Notes under the pieces: model-generated
Database searches by the model: none
Seen by the model: the letters and a program-made list of their open reading frames with translations, nothing else
Told to the model about the DNA's origin: nothing
In this document: one piece after another, positions 33,731 to 42,927 of the stretch
Position numbering within the stretch: position 1 is the stretch's first letter
How the letters are laid out: the number at the start of each line of letters is the position of its first letter
NCBI GenBank assembly: GCA_029547605.1
Contig: JAKPPB010000123.1
Coordinates: forward strand, 1 to 64,000
Length of the DNA stretch: 64,000 nucleotides
Origin: Methanobacteriota archaeon
GTDB lineage: Archaea > Halobacteriota > Methanomicrobia > Methanomicrobiales > Methanospirillaceae
Reading direction: 5' to 3'
Position numbers and translations under genes: made by a program

Positions 33731-34576
33731 TCAGATTTCCACGTGAAAAAGACCCCTGATCAGGAGGCCGATGAGGAACGATATTCCGGCGATGCCGAGG
33801 GAGATTGCGGCCATCTCGAAAAACCTCTTCCAGAACGGGAGGTCAGCCGCAACAGACGTGTAAAAAGTGAAGCAGACGATGATTGCGACGGCCGTGAGGA
33901 GCGAGAGCGCAAGCGCGGCGAACGGGTTTGAGAGGAGAAGGAACGGCAGGACGAGGAGCAGGACTGTGGCAATATAGGCACTCCCGGTATAGAACGCGGC
34001 CTTCATGGGCTCCTTCCCTTCCTTGTCCGATTTCTGCGAGAGGTACTCAGACGATGCCATGGAGAGGGCAGCGGCGATGCCCATGATGCACCCCACCGCC
34101 GCGATTACGGTTGGGTCCTGGAGGGCAAAGGTGAACCCTGCAAGGCTTCCAGTAAACTCCACAAGGGCATCGTTCAGCCCGAGTACTATCGAACCTACGT
34201 ACCGGAGCCTCTCCTCGTTGAGGAGGGCAATGATCTCCATCTCATGCCGCTCCTCTTCGGCAATTATTCTTTCTAATTCCGGGATTGTGCCCACCAGCGC
34301 CCTGTAATCCTGAATCGCGGCGCTCTCCCGATTCTCCATCAGCTTGATGGCAAAGGTGAACCCAACGAGACGGGCGATAAGATAATAGAACCACACCCTG
34401 ATGGTATCGGGCTTTACCTTCTTTCCGGTATACAATTCCCATATCCGCGAATGCCCAAGTTCCTGGTCGGCCATTCTCAAAAAAACTGATTCATTGTGGG
34501 TATCCCGGGCCGTTCTCGCGAGCATCCGGTATATGTGGTGCTCAGTCACCTCGTCGCGCTGGAATCCCGCGATCAT
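33731..34576 (-). CDS. Ferritin-like/VIT1 (CCC1) fusion, iron/manganese transporter
   Basis: A 281-residue protein. Residues about 1-135 are a ferritin-like helical domain (QRDEVTEHHIYRML, DQELGHSRIWE, EEERHEMEI: spaced E and H metal ligands), and residues about 140-281 are a VIT1/CCC1 transporter domain with five helices (GLNDALVEFTGSLAGFTFAL, MGIAAALSMASSEYLSQ). The family moves Fe(II) or Mn(II) out of the cytoplasm. ATG at 34576 is chosen by homology to relatives; the frame is open to 34765 and an alternative GTG/TTG near 34630-34636 is possible. Confidence 0.85.
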   Translation of the reverse strand: MIAGFQRDEVTEHHIYRMLARTARDTHNESVFLRMADQELGHSRIWELYTGKKVKPDTIRVWFYYLIARLVGFTFAIKLMENRESAAIQDYRALVGTIPELERIIAEEERHEMEIIALLNEERLRYVGSIVLGLNDALVEFTGSLAGFTFALQDPTVIAAVGCIMGIAAALSMASSEYLSQKSDKEGKEPMKAAFYTGSAYIATVLLLVLPFLLLSNPFAALALSLLTAVAIIVCFTFYTSVAADLPFWKRFFEMAAISLGIAGISFLIGLLIRGLFHVEI

Positions 34577-34842
34577 CTCTCTGGTTTTTCCGGTTACCAG
34601 TTTTTCTGGTCCCCTGGCGGTCAGGCTCAAAACCACCTTATTTGTGAATGTCTGAATTGCGGGCCTGTTAATAATTTCCCTTTTTGCGAAATACGAAAAA
34701 TGTCGGGACCTAACGCGGCATAACCGCACGGAGCGGCACCGAAAGTCCCCACAGACTCCACTCAACAGGTTGATCAGCAGGTTTACATGAATGGACGATG
34801 AACACCAGTTGACGCGATACAGGTCTTTTAAGGGAGTTTACA

Positions 34843-35838
34843 ATGAAGAAGATCCTCATCACCGTGGGAAACGAAGACGCCGCCAACATCCCGCAACTTG
34901 TGAAAGGATACTTTCACCTCCGCGAGGAATTAGGCGAGAAGACCCGTTTTACCATTGTGGTCCCTGACCAGGACCTCGACGAGGTGGTGGCAAAGATAAA
35001 AGTGATACTCCGGTACATGGACAAGAATACGCTCGTTGAGGTCTATTCCCCTGATTTCACCATATATCCACTCTTGGACGAGAAACAAAAAGATGAGGAG
35101 AAAAGTCCGGATACCGCGAAGAAGAGGAAACTCTCTCCCATAGAGAAGCTGCTGGACTCCGTCAGATCATACGAGCGACTTGACGCGGATATACTCAGCC
35201 TTGCTGCTGTCGCGAGCATCGTGGGCCTTGTCGGCCTCTTTCTGGACAACGTGGGGATTGTCATCGGGGCCATGCTGATTGCACCGGTGATCGGGCCCAT
35301 CTACGCGTTTGCCCTCCATTCCGCAACAGGAGATGGGGTTGCAGTCCTCCGCGATATTCTCAACATATTCTTCCTCCTCGCCTCGTTTATCCTCTTCTCC
35401 CTCGTTGTGACCTGGATTCTCGGTTTCTTCATCCCTCTCGAGGTGACCGGCGAGATACTCACCAGGACCCATTCAAGCCCTGTCTACGCCGTCATGGCAA
35501 TATTTCTCGGGTTCGCCACCATCGTTGCCCTGGCAAAGGGAATCCCCGACAGTATCGCAGGGGTGGCCGTGGCGGCTGCGCTGTTGCCCCCTGCCCTCGT
35601 GAGCGGGATCTCCCTCGCGCTGTACCAGGAAGGAACGCTCAGTGCCCTCGTCCTTACACTCCAGAATGCCGTGGGACTGATGGCCGGGAGTATCGTCGCA
35701 ACGATAGCCCTCCATATTCAACCAAGGTCCGACAGGGAGAGAGCAGCAGCAAAGACAATACTGCGGCGTACCGTGATCCTCCTGCTTATCCTCGTCCTCC
35801 TTCTCGCCATCATCCCCCTCATCACGATCAACGGCTAG
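34843..35838 (+). CDS. DUF389 membrane protein
   Basis: A 331-residue protein: an N-terminal soluble alpha/beta domain (1-75), a charged linker (about 80-110), and the DUF389 membrane domain with about six helices (GAMLIAPVIGPIYAFALH, GIPDSIAGVAVAAALLPPALVSGISLAL). Function unknown. Its TAG stop shares the palindrome CTAG with the TAG stop of the convergent gene (overlap 35835-35838). That makes both genes use TAG for termination. Confidence 0.85.
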   Translation: MKKILITVGNEDAANIPQLVKGYFHLREELGEKTRFTIVVPDQDLDEVVAKIKVILRYMDKNTLVEVYSPDFTIYPLLDEKQKDEEKSPDTAKKRKLSPIEKLLDSVRSYERLDADILSLAAVASIVGLVGLFLDNVGIVIGAMLIAPVIGPIYAFALHSATGDGVAVLRDILNIFFLLASFILFSLVVTWILGFFIPLEVTGEILTRTHSSPVYAVMAIFLGFATIVALAKGIPDSIAGVAVAAALLPPALVSGISLALYQEGTLSALVLTLQNAVGLMAGSIVATIALHIQPRSDRERAAAKTILRRTVILLLILVLLLAIIPLITING

Positions 35839-36953
35839 AATGGGCAAGGGGGGATCTCTGCTTCCGCTTTCAGCAGGATCTCATGGGGGAGGCCCGAGAG
35901 CGCAACTCCCGCGAGTGCGCCGACGATGCCACGGCCGCCGATGACCTCGACCTGGTGAAGAGCGGCGGTTGCTGCAGCTTCGTCCCGTGTGACAATCCCG
36001 TTCCTTGCTCTCTCTCCATATGCGCGAAGACCGGGGGGCACGTGGAACCCCTGTTTAAAGGCCATTCCCCAGTCGGGAGAGAGGGCTTCGTCCTCGACAA
36101 AGACCAGGGACCGGTCGCGGACAAGGGAATGTATGCCAGGGGGAATTGCGACCTCGATATAACTGCACGAGTTCCCCGCAGTCTTCTCCCTCACCGCGGG
36201 GTTGAGCATCACGACGTGGTGGCTGATGGGGAGCACCCCTTTCATCGTCTCGAGGTGCTGGAGGAGGGCAAGGGCGAGGGCAAACGTGGCACCCCCCTCT
36301 GGGCTGTCCGTGTCATCGATGCCGATGATGAAGTGCGCCAGTGCACGGGTGCGGACACTCCCCTCCACAATATCTGCTGAACGCTGTATGTTCACCTCGC
36401 AGACTCCTTCGGCATGGGACATCATGTCGGTGAGCGAGTACGCGGGTCCCCCAATGCAGCGGATATGCTGGATGATGTCCTCTCCCTCTCTCTCGACGCC
36501 TGCTACCCCTACCGCGGACGAAGGGTGCAGGCCGATATCGATATGCTCACGGCCCAGGTGTGCCCATTCGCGTATCAGGGTCCCGTCCCTGTGCACACCC
36601 TGGATGACACCTCTTGCGTGGGAATGGTGAAACGCACAGAAGGCAGCGCACGCACTGCTCATGCATTCATGGTGGATCTCCACCCGGTCGCCGTCAATGG
36701 TGGTGAATATCCTCCTGCAGGCGCTCGAGGGGAGTGCACTGATTGCTGCGTACTTTGCGGGGTTCCTCCCCATCTTCTTCTCCCGGACACGCACGCACCC
36801 CTCATCAACCAGGCGATTGATCCAGTCCTGGGCAGTGCTCCTTGGAACTCCTGCCCCCTCCTGGATATCGGTCACGGTGAAATAGCCGCGATCCAGGGTG
36901 CACGCCCGCATCAGGTGCAGGAACTCACGTCTTTTTTGGATGACGCTCCGCAT
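35835..36953 (-). CDS. Winged-helix fusion to methanogenesis marker 11-like domain
   Basis: A 372-residue protein. An N-terminal winged helix (about 8-60: CTLDRGYFTVTDIQEGAGVPRSTAQDWINRLVDEGCV) is followed by a C-terminal domain with IIGIDDTDSPEGGATFALALAL and IGGRGIVGALAGVAL, the pattern of methanogenesis marker protein 11 and TiaS-like proteins. Between them is a Cys/His-rich stretch (HHECMSSACAAFCAFHH). Function unknown. Start ATG at 36953 overlaps homoserine dehydrogenase by 29 bases; GTG at 36992 and ATG at 36911 are alternatives. It probably shares the operon of the two genes upstream. Confidence 0.7.
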   Translation of the reverse strand: MRSVIQKRREFLHLMRACTLDRGYFTVTDIQEGAGVPRSTAQDWINRLVDEGCVRVREKKMGRNPAKYAAISALPSSACRRIFTTIDGDRVEIHHECMSSACAAFCAFHHSHARGVIQGVHRDGTLIREWAHLGREHIDIGLHPSSAVGVAGVEREGEDIIQHIRCIGGPAYSLTDMMSHAEGVCEVNIQRSADIVEGSVRTRALAHFIIGIDDTDSPEGGATFALALALLQHLETMKGVLPISHHVVMLNPAVREKTAGNSCSYIEVAIPPGIHSLVRDRSLVFVEDEALSPDWGMAFKQGFHVPPGLRAYGERARNGIVTRDEAAATAALHQVEVIGGRGIVGALAGVALSGLPHEILLKAEAEIPPCPF

Positions 36954-37923
36954 GGAAATTCCGAATGTAGAGAAGATCCCCGATGATTGCACTCGCCGTC
37001 TCTACCGATCCCGCTCCCTTCCCTATGAGGGTGATCTCCCCTGCCATATCTGTCTCGATTGTGATGGCATTAAGCGTCCCCTCCACTACGAGGGGATGGG
37101 AGAGCGGGAGCAGCCGGGGAGCAACCCTCAGGATCCCACGGTCAGGGATGGCCTCCGCAATCAGCCTGATGGTGCAATGCTGCTCTTCTGCAAGCCGAAG
37201 TGCATCGTTGGTGAGGAGATCGATCCCCGTGATGTCGACGTCTTCGAGGGTCACAGGCTCCCTGCAGAAGGTGTTGGCAAGGATCACCAGCTTGATCGCA
37301 GGGTCGATTCCTTTCACGTCATAGGTCGGGTCCGCTTCCGCGTACCCCATCTCCCTCGCCTCGAGCAGGGCCTGCTCGTACGTGAGACCTTCGGCAGCCA
37401 TCCTGCTGAGGATGAAATTGCAGGTCCCGTTGAGGACACCGAATACCGCAAGGACACGGTTTCCCGCGAGGCCATGCTCCAGCATATGCATGATCGGGAT
37501 GGCGCCACCGACCGTAGCTTCATACCTGATCTGCACTCCCTTTGCCGCAGCAAGGGACCTGATGCGGGAATACTCCCTGGAGATGGGGCCCTTGTTCGAG
37601 GTGACCACATGGCGGCCCTTCTCAAGCGCGGACAGGATATGGGTGAGCGCGGGTTCGCCGGTATCCGCATTCGTCGGCGTCACTTCGATTAACACATCGT
37701 ACGCCGCTCTCCTCACCACGTCCATGGCAGTGAGGGATCGATCGCCGCAGAAGCCGCTTTTCGCCTTCGCCTCAAGCACCTCGTCGATACTGATCCCGTC
37801 CTTATTGATGAGCGCACTCCTTGAATCTGCAACTGCCGTGACAGAGATACCGAGGTCTTTCTCCTCTATCATCTGCAGGACGCCCCTTCCGACCGAACCC
37901 ATACCGAGGACCGCGACCCTCAT
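36925..37923 (-). CDS. hom: Homoserine dehydrogenase
   Basis: A 332-residue enzyme that reduces aspartate semialdehyde to homoserine, for threonine and methionine. NAD(P) site GMGSVGRG at about 7-14, TSNKGP with the conserved lysine at about 108-113, and the catalytic EADPTYDVKGIDPAIKL segment at about 205-220. No ACT domain is fused; the preceding gene supplies one, with a 4-base overlap. Confidence 0.93.
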   Translation of the reverse strand: MRVAVLGMGSVGRGVLQMIEEKDLGISVTAVADSRSALINKDGISIDEVLEAKAKSGFCGDRSLTAMDVVRRAAYDVLIEVTPTNADTGEPALTHILSALEKGRHVVTSNKGPISREYSRIRSLAAAKGVQIRYEATVGGAIPIMHMLEHGLAGNRVLAVFGVLNGTCNFILSRMAAEGLTYEQALLEAREMGYAEADPTYDVKGIDPAIKLVILANTFCREPVTLEDVDITGIDLLTNDALRLAEEQHCTIRLIAEAIPDRGILRVAPRLLPLSHPLVVEGTLNAITIETDMAGEITLIGKGAGSVETASAIIGDLLYIRNFHAERHPKKT

Positions 37924-38423
37924 TCGATCTCCTCCAGGGGTTCGACCAGGAGGAACTCCTTCTCCCTTGCCACACGGCGCAGGATTGCTATCGCCTGCTC
38001 CATGTCCTCCTTGTTCACGGCCTTTATCACGAGGCGGGCAGATGAGACTTGCGTAATTGCCGGCATGCTGATATTCAGTTCGGTCACCTCGGCAAACCCG
38101 GTGCTGTCAATACGGTCCACGGTATCCCCGAGATCGGTGTGGATAAGGTGCCCAATCAGCATCACCGCTTTCTGGTACAGGAGACGTTCATGCCCTATCC
38201 GCTGGATGTTGACTCCCTGCTCCCGGATCATCCGGGTGAGTTCTTTCAGCCTCTGTTCGGGGAGCTCCAGGACGATCTGGACACTCAGCATGCCACCACG
38301 CTGCTTCTCATCCCGTTGGTGGATCACGGCTATGATATTGCCCCCCAGATCGGAGATCGGCTTGAGGGCCGCGATAAGCTGCCCGGGAGCGTCCTTTATC
38401 TCCAGTTTCATGGATACCTGCAC
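37920..38423 (-). CDS. ACT-domain regulatory protein
   Basis: A 167-residue protein that consists of two ACT-like domains (about 3-85: KLEIKDAPGQLIAALKPISDLGGNI; about 95-160: ISMPAITQVSSARLVIKAVNKEDMEQAI). ACT domains bind amino acids, and the overlap with hom suggests feedback control of homoserine synthesis. GTG at 38423 has GGGTG 5 bases before it; ATG at 38411 is the alternative. Confidence 0.85.
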   Translation of the reverse strand: MQVSMKLEIKDAPGQLIAALKPISDLGGNIIAVIHQRDEKQRGGMLSVQIVLELPEQRLKELTRMIREQGVNIQRIGHERLLYQKAVMLIGHLIHTDLGDTVDRIDSTGFAEVTELNISMPAITQVSSARLVIKAVNKEDMEQAIAILRRVAREKEFLLVEPLEEIE

Positions 38424-38644
38424 AGGTTCACCCTTACCTGTTATATGAGATCGGCCGTAGAGATAAGCCTTTTACCCGGCTGTGCTCCCCTCCGTGGCAT
38501 TTTCCTGCACGTATTGCGGAGATTCTGGCCCCGGATATGCTCCTAAAGGATGTAAATTCGTGCCCGGTTCCGTCTGCCTGGCAGGATTAAGGGGTGCTAC
38601 GCTGTTTTAGTGAGGAGTGTCAGCATTGAAAAAAGAGACGCAAA

Positions 38645-40705
38645 TCACTTGCCGATCCCGTAGTATTTCCGGATGAACTCCCGTATCTTTTCTGACTCGA
38701 TCCAGCCCCTGTCGAGCTGGGAGACTGTCCTGTCGATCTCTTTTGCCTGGCAGCGTATCTGCTCGGAGAAAGGCCCTCCCTCGATATCGGCAAGCCCCAC
38801 GATCACCTGCATGGGATTCCTGATGTGGTCGCCAAGAATTGCGAACTGCTCGATGTTCTTCTCGATCTGCTCGTATGCGAGCCTCTTCTCCTCCTCAATC
38901 TTCCGGGACCGGGTGATATCGCGCATGATGATCATCACCCTCTCAACCCGGTTATCCTCGAGCACCGGGATGAGTCTGGTCTCAAAGACGTACTCCCGCC
39001 CATTGAGGGTGAACCCGATAGTGGTCTCGAGGTTTTTACCCGTAAGGAAGACCTCCCGGACCATCGCGAGTGCCGGGCCTGAAATGCACGGCAGGGTATC
39101 CTGCAGGTTCCTGCCGATGATCTCGCGATCCATCGCAATCCTTTTCAGCCACCTCCCAAAGGTTGAGTTCACGAGGACGATGTCAAGGTCACGGTTCACG
39201 AGGAAGATACCGTCGATCATCGCATCGATCGTGGCGATATACTGGTCTTTTGAGGCGTTCAGCTCCTCTTCGGCCTGCTTTCGCTCCGTGATGTCCGTGA
39301 GCACCGCGAGGATGGCGTCCTCGTTGCGGTAGGTTATGGGAGTCGCGTTTACCAGCACCGTGCGGGACTTTCCTTCGTGGATCGAGAGTGTGATCTCATA
39401 TGGTTCGAGGCTCACACCTGCGACCCGTTCCCTGCTGTGCTTTTTCACAGAATCCCAGGATTCGGGGTCAATGAAATTGCAGATCGACTGGTCCACCATC
39501 TCTTCAGGAGACCTTCCGAGCGCCTCCGCTGCAGAGCGATTCACGAAGAGGATACGGTCGCCTGAAAAGACCAGGATATAATCCGGGAGACTCTCTACGA
39601 GTTTCCGGTATCGCTCCTCGCTCTCGTCGAGTGCCCGGTGCGACTGCTTCTCTTCCGTGATATCAGTGAATACTTCCTCGAGGTATCCCTTCTCAGGAAA
39701 TATCCTTACCCAGAAACGGGCCCAAAGTATAGATCCGTCTTTTCTTGTAAAACGAGCTTCAAAATTGGAGACTGTCTCGTTGTCGGCAAGCATTGAGATG
39801 AGGTGTTCTCTCACTCCCCTGTCCGCATAATGCTCTGAAAACCGGAAATCCCTGATGAATTCATCGACAGATGAATATCCGAACATGCTCGCCATCTGGT
39901 CATTTGCTTCGAGGACCGAGCCGCCTGCCACACTCACGCGGGCAAGGCCTACCTGCGCATTGGTGTAAAGGCCCTGGTACCGCTCCTTGCTCTCCCGGAG
40001 TGCCTCTTCGGCCTTCTTCATGCCCGTGATGTCCACCAGGGTGAACACCACCTTCCTTCCCGGGATGGGGCCTGCCGACATCAGCCCGTGTATCACGTAG
40101 CCGTCTTTCCTTCGGAGGTGGCATTCAAACTCGGTCACGGCCCCTCCTGCAGTAACTCTCTCCCTGATGCCTGCTTTCTCCTCCTGATTGACAAAGAAAT
40201 CAAGGAACTCCCTCCCGGCAAGTTCCCGTGCCTTATAGCCGAGAAGGTCCGCCCCCCTCTCGTTTGCCTCTTCGATCACGAAACCTGAGCGTAGGTTCAT
40301 TGCCAGGAATACCCCTGCCTCTGAATAGTCGAAGATCCCGTGGTATCTGTCCTCCTGCTCCTTGAGAGTATTCGAGAGGGATGCGACGATGACACCGATC
40401 GCGACAAAGACATAGAACTGGGCGGTAGCCTGGGTGATCACCTCGAGGTTGGGATATCCCGCGATGTAGGCCATCGCCAGGTACCCCATGGCAATCGCGA
40501 CTGTAATGAGAACTCCCCTTCTCGGGAACCAGTATGCAGCGATGACGAGAGGGATATAAAAGAGGTGTGGGGTGACGAGGTTAAGCCCTCTTTCGAGGCT
40601 GTAATAATTCAGGAGGAACGCAAAGAAGGTGCTGAAGAGGAGAATAGTAATCCAGAAATCTCTCTGCTCAAGGATTACCGGTATCCTGTGTCTCCATATA
40701 CCCAT
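38645..40705 (-). CDS. Membrane PAS sensor protein without HATPase domain
   Basis: A 686-residue protein. Three or four N-terminal membrane helices (about 17-110) are followed by four PAS domains (about 120-235, 245-355, 365-480, 490-600) and a dimerisation-box-like segment (ILGDHIRNPMQVIVGL, H627) after which the protein stops with no ATPase domain. The C-terminus (EIDRTVSQLDRGWIESEKIREFIRK) looks intact, and this short form recurs in methanogens as I recall it. It must act through partners or as a non-kinase sensor. Confidence 0.88.
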   Translation of the reverse strand: MGIWRHRIPVILEQRDFWITILLFSTFFAFLLNYYSLERGLNLVTPHLFYIPLVIAAYWFPRRGVLITVAIAMGYLAMAYIAGYPNLEVITQATAQFYVFVAIGVIVASLSNTLKEQEDRYHGIFDYSEAGVFLAMNLRSGFVIEEANERGADLLGYKARELAGREFLDFFVNQEEKAGIRERVTAGGAVTEFECHLRRKDGYVIHGLMSAGPIPGRKVVFTLVDITGMKKAEEALRESKERYQGLYTNAQVGLARVSVAGGSVLEANDQMASMFGYSSVDEFIRDFRFSEHYADRGVREHLISMLADNETVSNFEARFTRKDGSILWARFWVRIFPEKGYLEEVFTDITEEKQSHRALDESEERYRKLVESLPDYILVFSGDRILFVNRSAAEALGRSPEEMVDQSICNFIDPESWDSVKKHSRERVAGVSLEPYEITLSIHEGKSRTVLVNATPITYRNEDAILAVLTDITERKQAEEELNASKDQYIATIDAMIDGIFLVNRDLDIVLVNSTFGRWLKRIAMDREIIGRNLQDTLPCISGPALAMVREVFLTGKNLETTIGFTLNGREYVFETRLIPVLEDNRVERVMIIMRDITRSRKIEEEKRLAYEQIEKNIEQFAILGDHIRNPMQVIVGLADIEGGPFSEQIRCQAKEIDRTVSQLDRGWIESEKIREFIRKYYGIGK

Positions 40706-40725
40706 CTCTTCCTCACCCTTCCGCG

Positions 40726-41349
40726 CTACTCATTCGGTAGATGCTCACCATGATAAAAGGTGGCATCAGGACGCGTCCCGCCGGCTTTCTCTCCTGGTGT
40801 TCCCTCGGATGACCACCCGGCCGGCACAAGGTGCTCGCGGTCCATGAAGTACCGAAACGACCGGTTCTTCCGGCATGCGGCAGGGAGAGAGAACCGGGAG
40901 AGGATCTCAAGCATGTATGCGATCCTGGAGGCGTATTGCGGCGGAATCGTGCGGTTGAACTCCTCTTTGGTGACGTGATCGGTGGTTGCGGGTGGATTCA
41001 CACCCAGTATGGCTGCGTCCGAGTCCTCGAGCCCTGCAAGATACCAGCTCTCGATCTCCTGGATGATGACCACGACCGTTGCGGGGTTTACGACGCAGAA
41101 TCTCTCGATGATCATCTGTTTCTTTGCCTTCACCCCTGGGGCCTGGTCGATATCGGTGACCAGCAGGTACTCATCCCCCGTCCTGCGAATGCTCTGGACG
41201 AACTTGCATACCCTGGCTCTCTTGAGGCAGGCGTATTTGATCAGCCTGACCGAGCGGTACCGGTGAGCGATGAGAGGAAGGATTATCCTCCCAAAGAAAC
41301 GTTCGTCATCGTTCCCCTCCACCAGGATATACAAACGGCGTTCCGTCAT
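40726..41349 (-). CDS. TOPRIM-like (DUF4276-like) effector of AAA/TOPRIM pair
   Basis: A 207-residue protein. TOPRIM-type acid residues are visible: glutamate E11 in YILVEGNDDERFF and D66/D68 in LLVTDID; the later IIQEIESWYLAGL resembles DUF4276. Such proteins pair with AAA15/OLD-type ATPases and are proposed nucleases. ATG overlaps the ATPase stop by 4 bases, so the two are made together. An anti-phage or plasmid-defence role is inferred from similar pairs, not shown here. Confidence 0.7.
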   Translation of the reverse strand: MTERRLYILVEGNDDERFFGRIILPLIAHRYRSVRLIKYACLKRARVCKFVQSIRRTGDEYLLVTDIDQAPGVKAKKQMIIERFCVVNPATVVVIIQEIESWYLAGLEDSDAAILGVNPPATTDHVTKEEFNRTIPPQYASRIAYMLEILSRFSLPAACRKNRSFRYFMDREHLVPAGWSSEGTPGEKAGGTRPDATFYHGEHLPNE

Positions 41350-42599
41350 TCGATCCCTAGCATGTTCTGGATGAAGAGCTCCTCGATACCTATCTCGTCC
41401 TCCAGGAATGCCTGTATCTCCTTCCTGTTCGCGGGCCGGCTGATGCGGGAAAAGCCATCGCTGTCCCGGCTGATGAGGAGGATGTCATGGATATCCACGT
41501 GCTTGACCATCTCGGGGTTGTGGGTGGTGACGATGACCTGTTTGGAACGTGATGCGTCCTTGAGCATATCCACGAGCCTCGATATGAGGTACGGGTGGAT
41601 ATTCCGTTCAGGCTCCTCTATGATGGTCACTGGCCGCTCCTCGAAGTAGAGGGCGATCAGCAGGGCGCAGATATTGATCGTCCCATCCGATATCATGGAT
41701 GCCGGCAGGTACTTTTCCCTGCTGTAGACCTCTTTGAGCTTCAGAAAGAGGGACATATCCATGAACTTCTCGACCGCGACGTCGTCGATAAAGGGGAGCA
41801 CGTCACGGAGAAGCCGGGTAAAAGTCTCCCTCTTCTTTGGGTCGTCGAGAATCCGCTTGATCACAATCGCCAGGTTGCTCCCGTCCTTTTCGAGGTCGGT
41901 CTTCCCCATGATGGGGACCGCCTTTTTGAGGAGGCGCGGGTCGAAGTCAAACACCTTCATACCCCGGAATATCCATTCCAGAGAGGGAATGCCAGGGACG
42001 AAGAGGGGGAGGGTCATGATCAGGGTCCCCTCAGCGATATTCATCCTCTGGAAATAGTAGGGGAAGAGATCATTCTCCTTCAGATCGAGGCCTTTTGGAG
42101 GACAAATGCAGTACTGAATGGGGCCTTCAGCCTTCACAAGTGTGATCGTCCCCTCTCCCGCACTCCTGTGCTCGCCACCCTCCTTGAGGAAGAACTTTCC
42201 CTCGACTTCCAGAGTATCGGAGGAGATCTCGAATGTTTCGGCTGTTTCCGGGAACGCCAGTGAGAAGGAATAGCTGATTTCTAGAGGCTGGAAGAATACC
42301 GGTACTCCCCTCCTCATCGCAACGATATCTTCCTTCTGCTCCTCGAGGATGTACCTGATATGGATGGAGAATGGCACTTCCGGCCCGATGATCGTGTTTC
42401 GCAGGTACTCGACTCCACCCTGCAGAGAGATGGCATTGGAGAGCCCGTACTTTGCGATATCCCGGATAAACTTGATAATCTGTATGAAGTTTGATTTTCC
42501 TGATGCATTTGACCCTATGATGACATTGAACTGGTCCGGCTGGATCTCCAGGTGTCGGAAACTCTTGAAGTTCGTGACTGCAAGCTCCCGGATAGGCAT
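41346..42599 (-). CDS. AAA15-type ATPase (RecF/OLD-like)
   Basis: A 417-residue ABC-type ATPase. Walker A GSNASGKSN at 29-37, an inserted middle region without coiled coil, a signature-like MISDGTINICALLIAL, and Walker B TIIEEPERNIHP, then a switch histidine in VTTHNPEM. The C-terminal lacks a fused TOPRIM domain; that activity would come from the overlapping downstream gene. Expected to be a sensor/regulator of the effector. Confidence 0.85.
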   Translation of the reverse strand: MPIRELAVTNFKSFRHLEIQPDQFNVIIGSNASGKSNFIQIIKFIRDIAKYGLSNAISLQGGVEYLRNTIIGPEVPFSIHIRYILEEQKEDIVAMRRGVPVFFQPLEISYSFSLAFPETAETFEISSDTLEVEGKFFLKEGGEHRSAGEGTITLVKAEGPIQYCICPPKGLDLKENDLFPYYFQRMNIAEGTLIMTLPLFVPGIPSLEWIFRGMKVFDFDPRLLKKAVPIMGKTDLEKDGSNLAIVIKRILDDPKKRETFTRLLRDVLPFIDDVAVEKFMDMSLFLKLKEVYSREKYLPASMISDGTINICALLIALYFEERPVTIIEEPERNIHPYLISRLVDMLKDASRSKQVIVTTHNPEMVKHVDIHDILLISRDSDGFSRISRPANRKEIQAFLEDEIGIEELFIQNMLGIE

Positions 42600-42927
42600 G
42601 ATGGAGGTGTACGTCCCCCCAGCATAAGGTAGTTATCCAACATGCCCCCCTTGCGGTTATGTGTGGGGAACTCAATCGAGTGTATTGTCTTGCATCCCCA
42701 CTCAGTCATCAAACCGTTGCCGGGGCGCCTGTTGTGGGCCGCGGCGTCATATATATGGGGAAGTGGAGGCAGACCAACGGAAGCCGGGGTATCCATCCCC
42801 TGCACATCAGATGGTTGGGAAAAATAAAGGGGCTGGTCACCTCTCTTTTACCAGGAAAAAAGTGGATTTTACCGAAAGAGTGTTGTTCCGCGTGAACAAC
42901 CCTTCTATTACAAGGAAGGGACTGCCA
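42600..42927. other. Promoter region between divergent ATPase and ABC exporter genes
   Basis: About 330 bases without a gene. TATA-like CATATATATGG near 42747-42757 probably serves the plus-strand exporter. Open frames here look non-coding. Confidence 0.4.
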
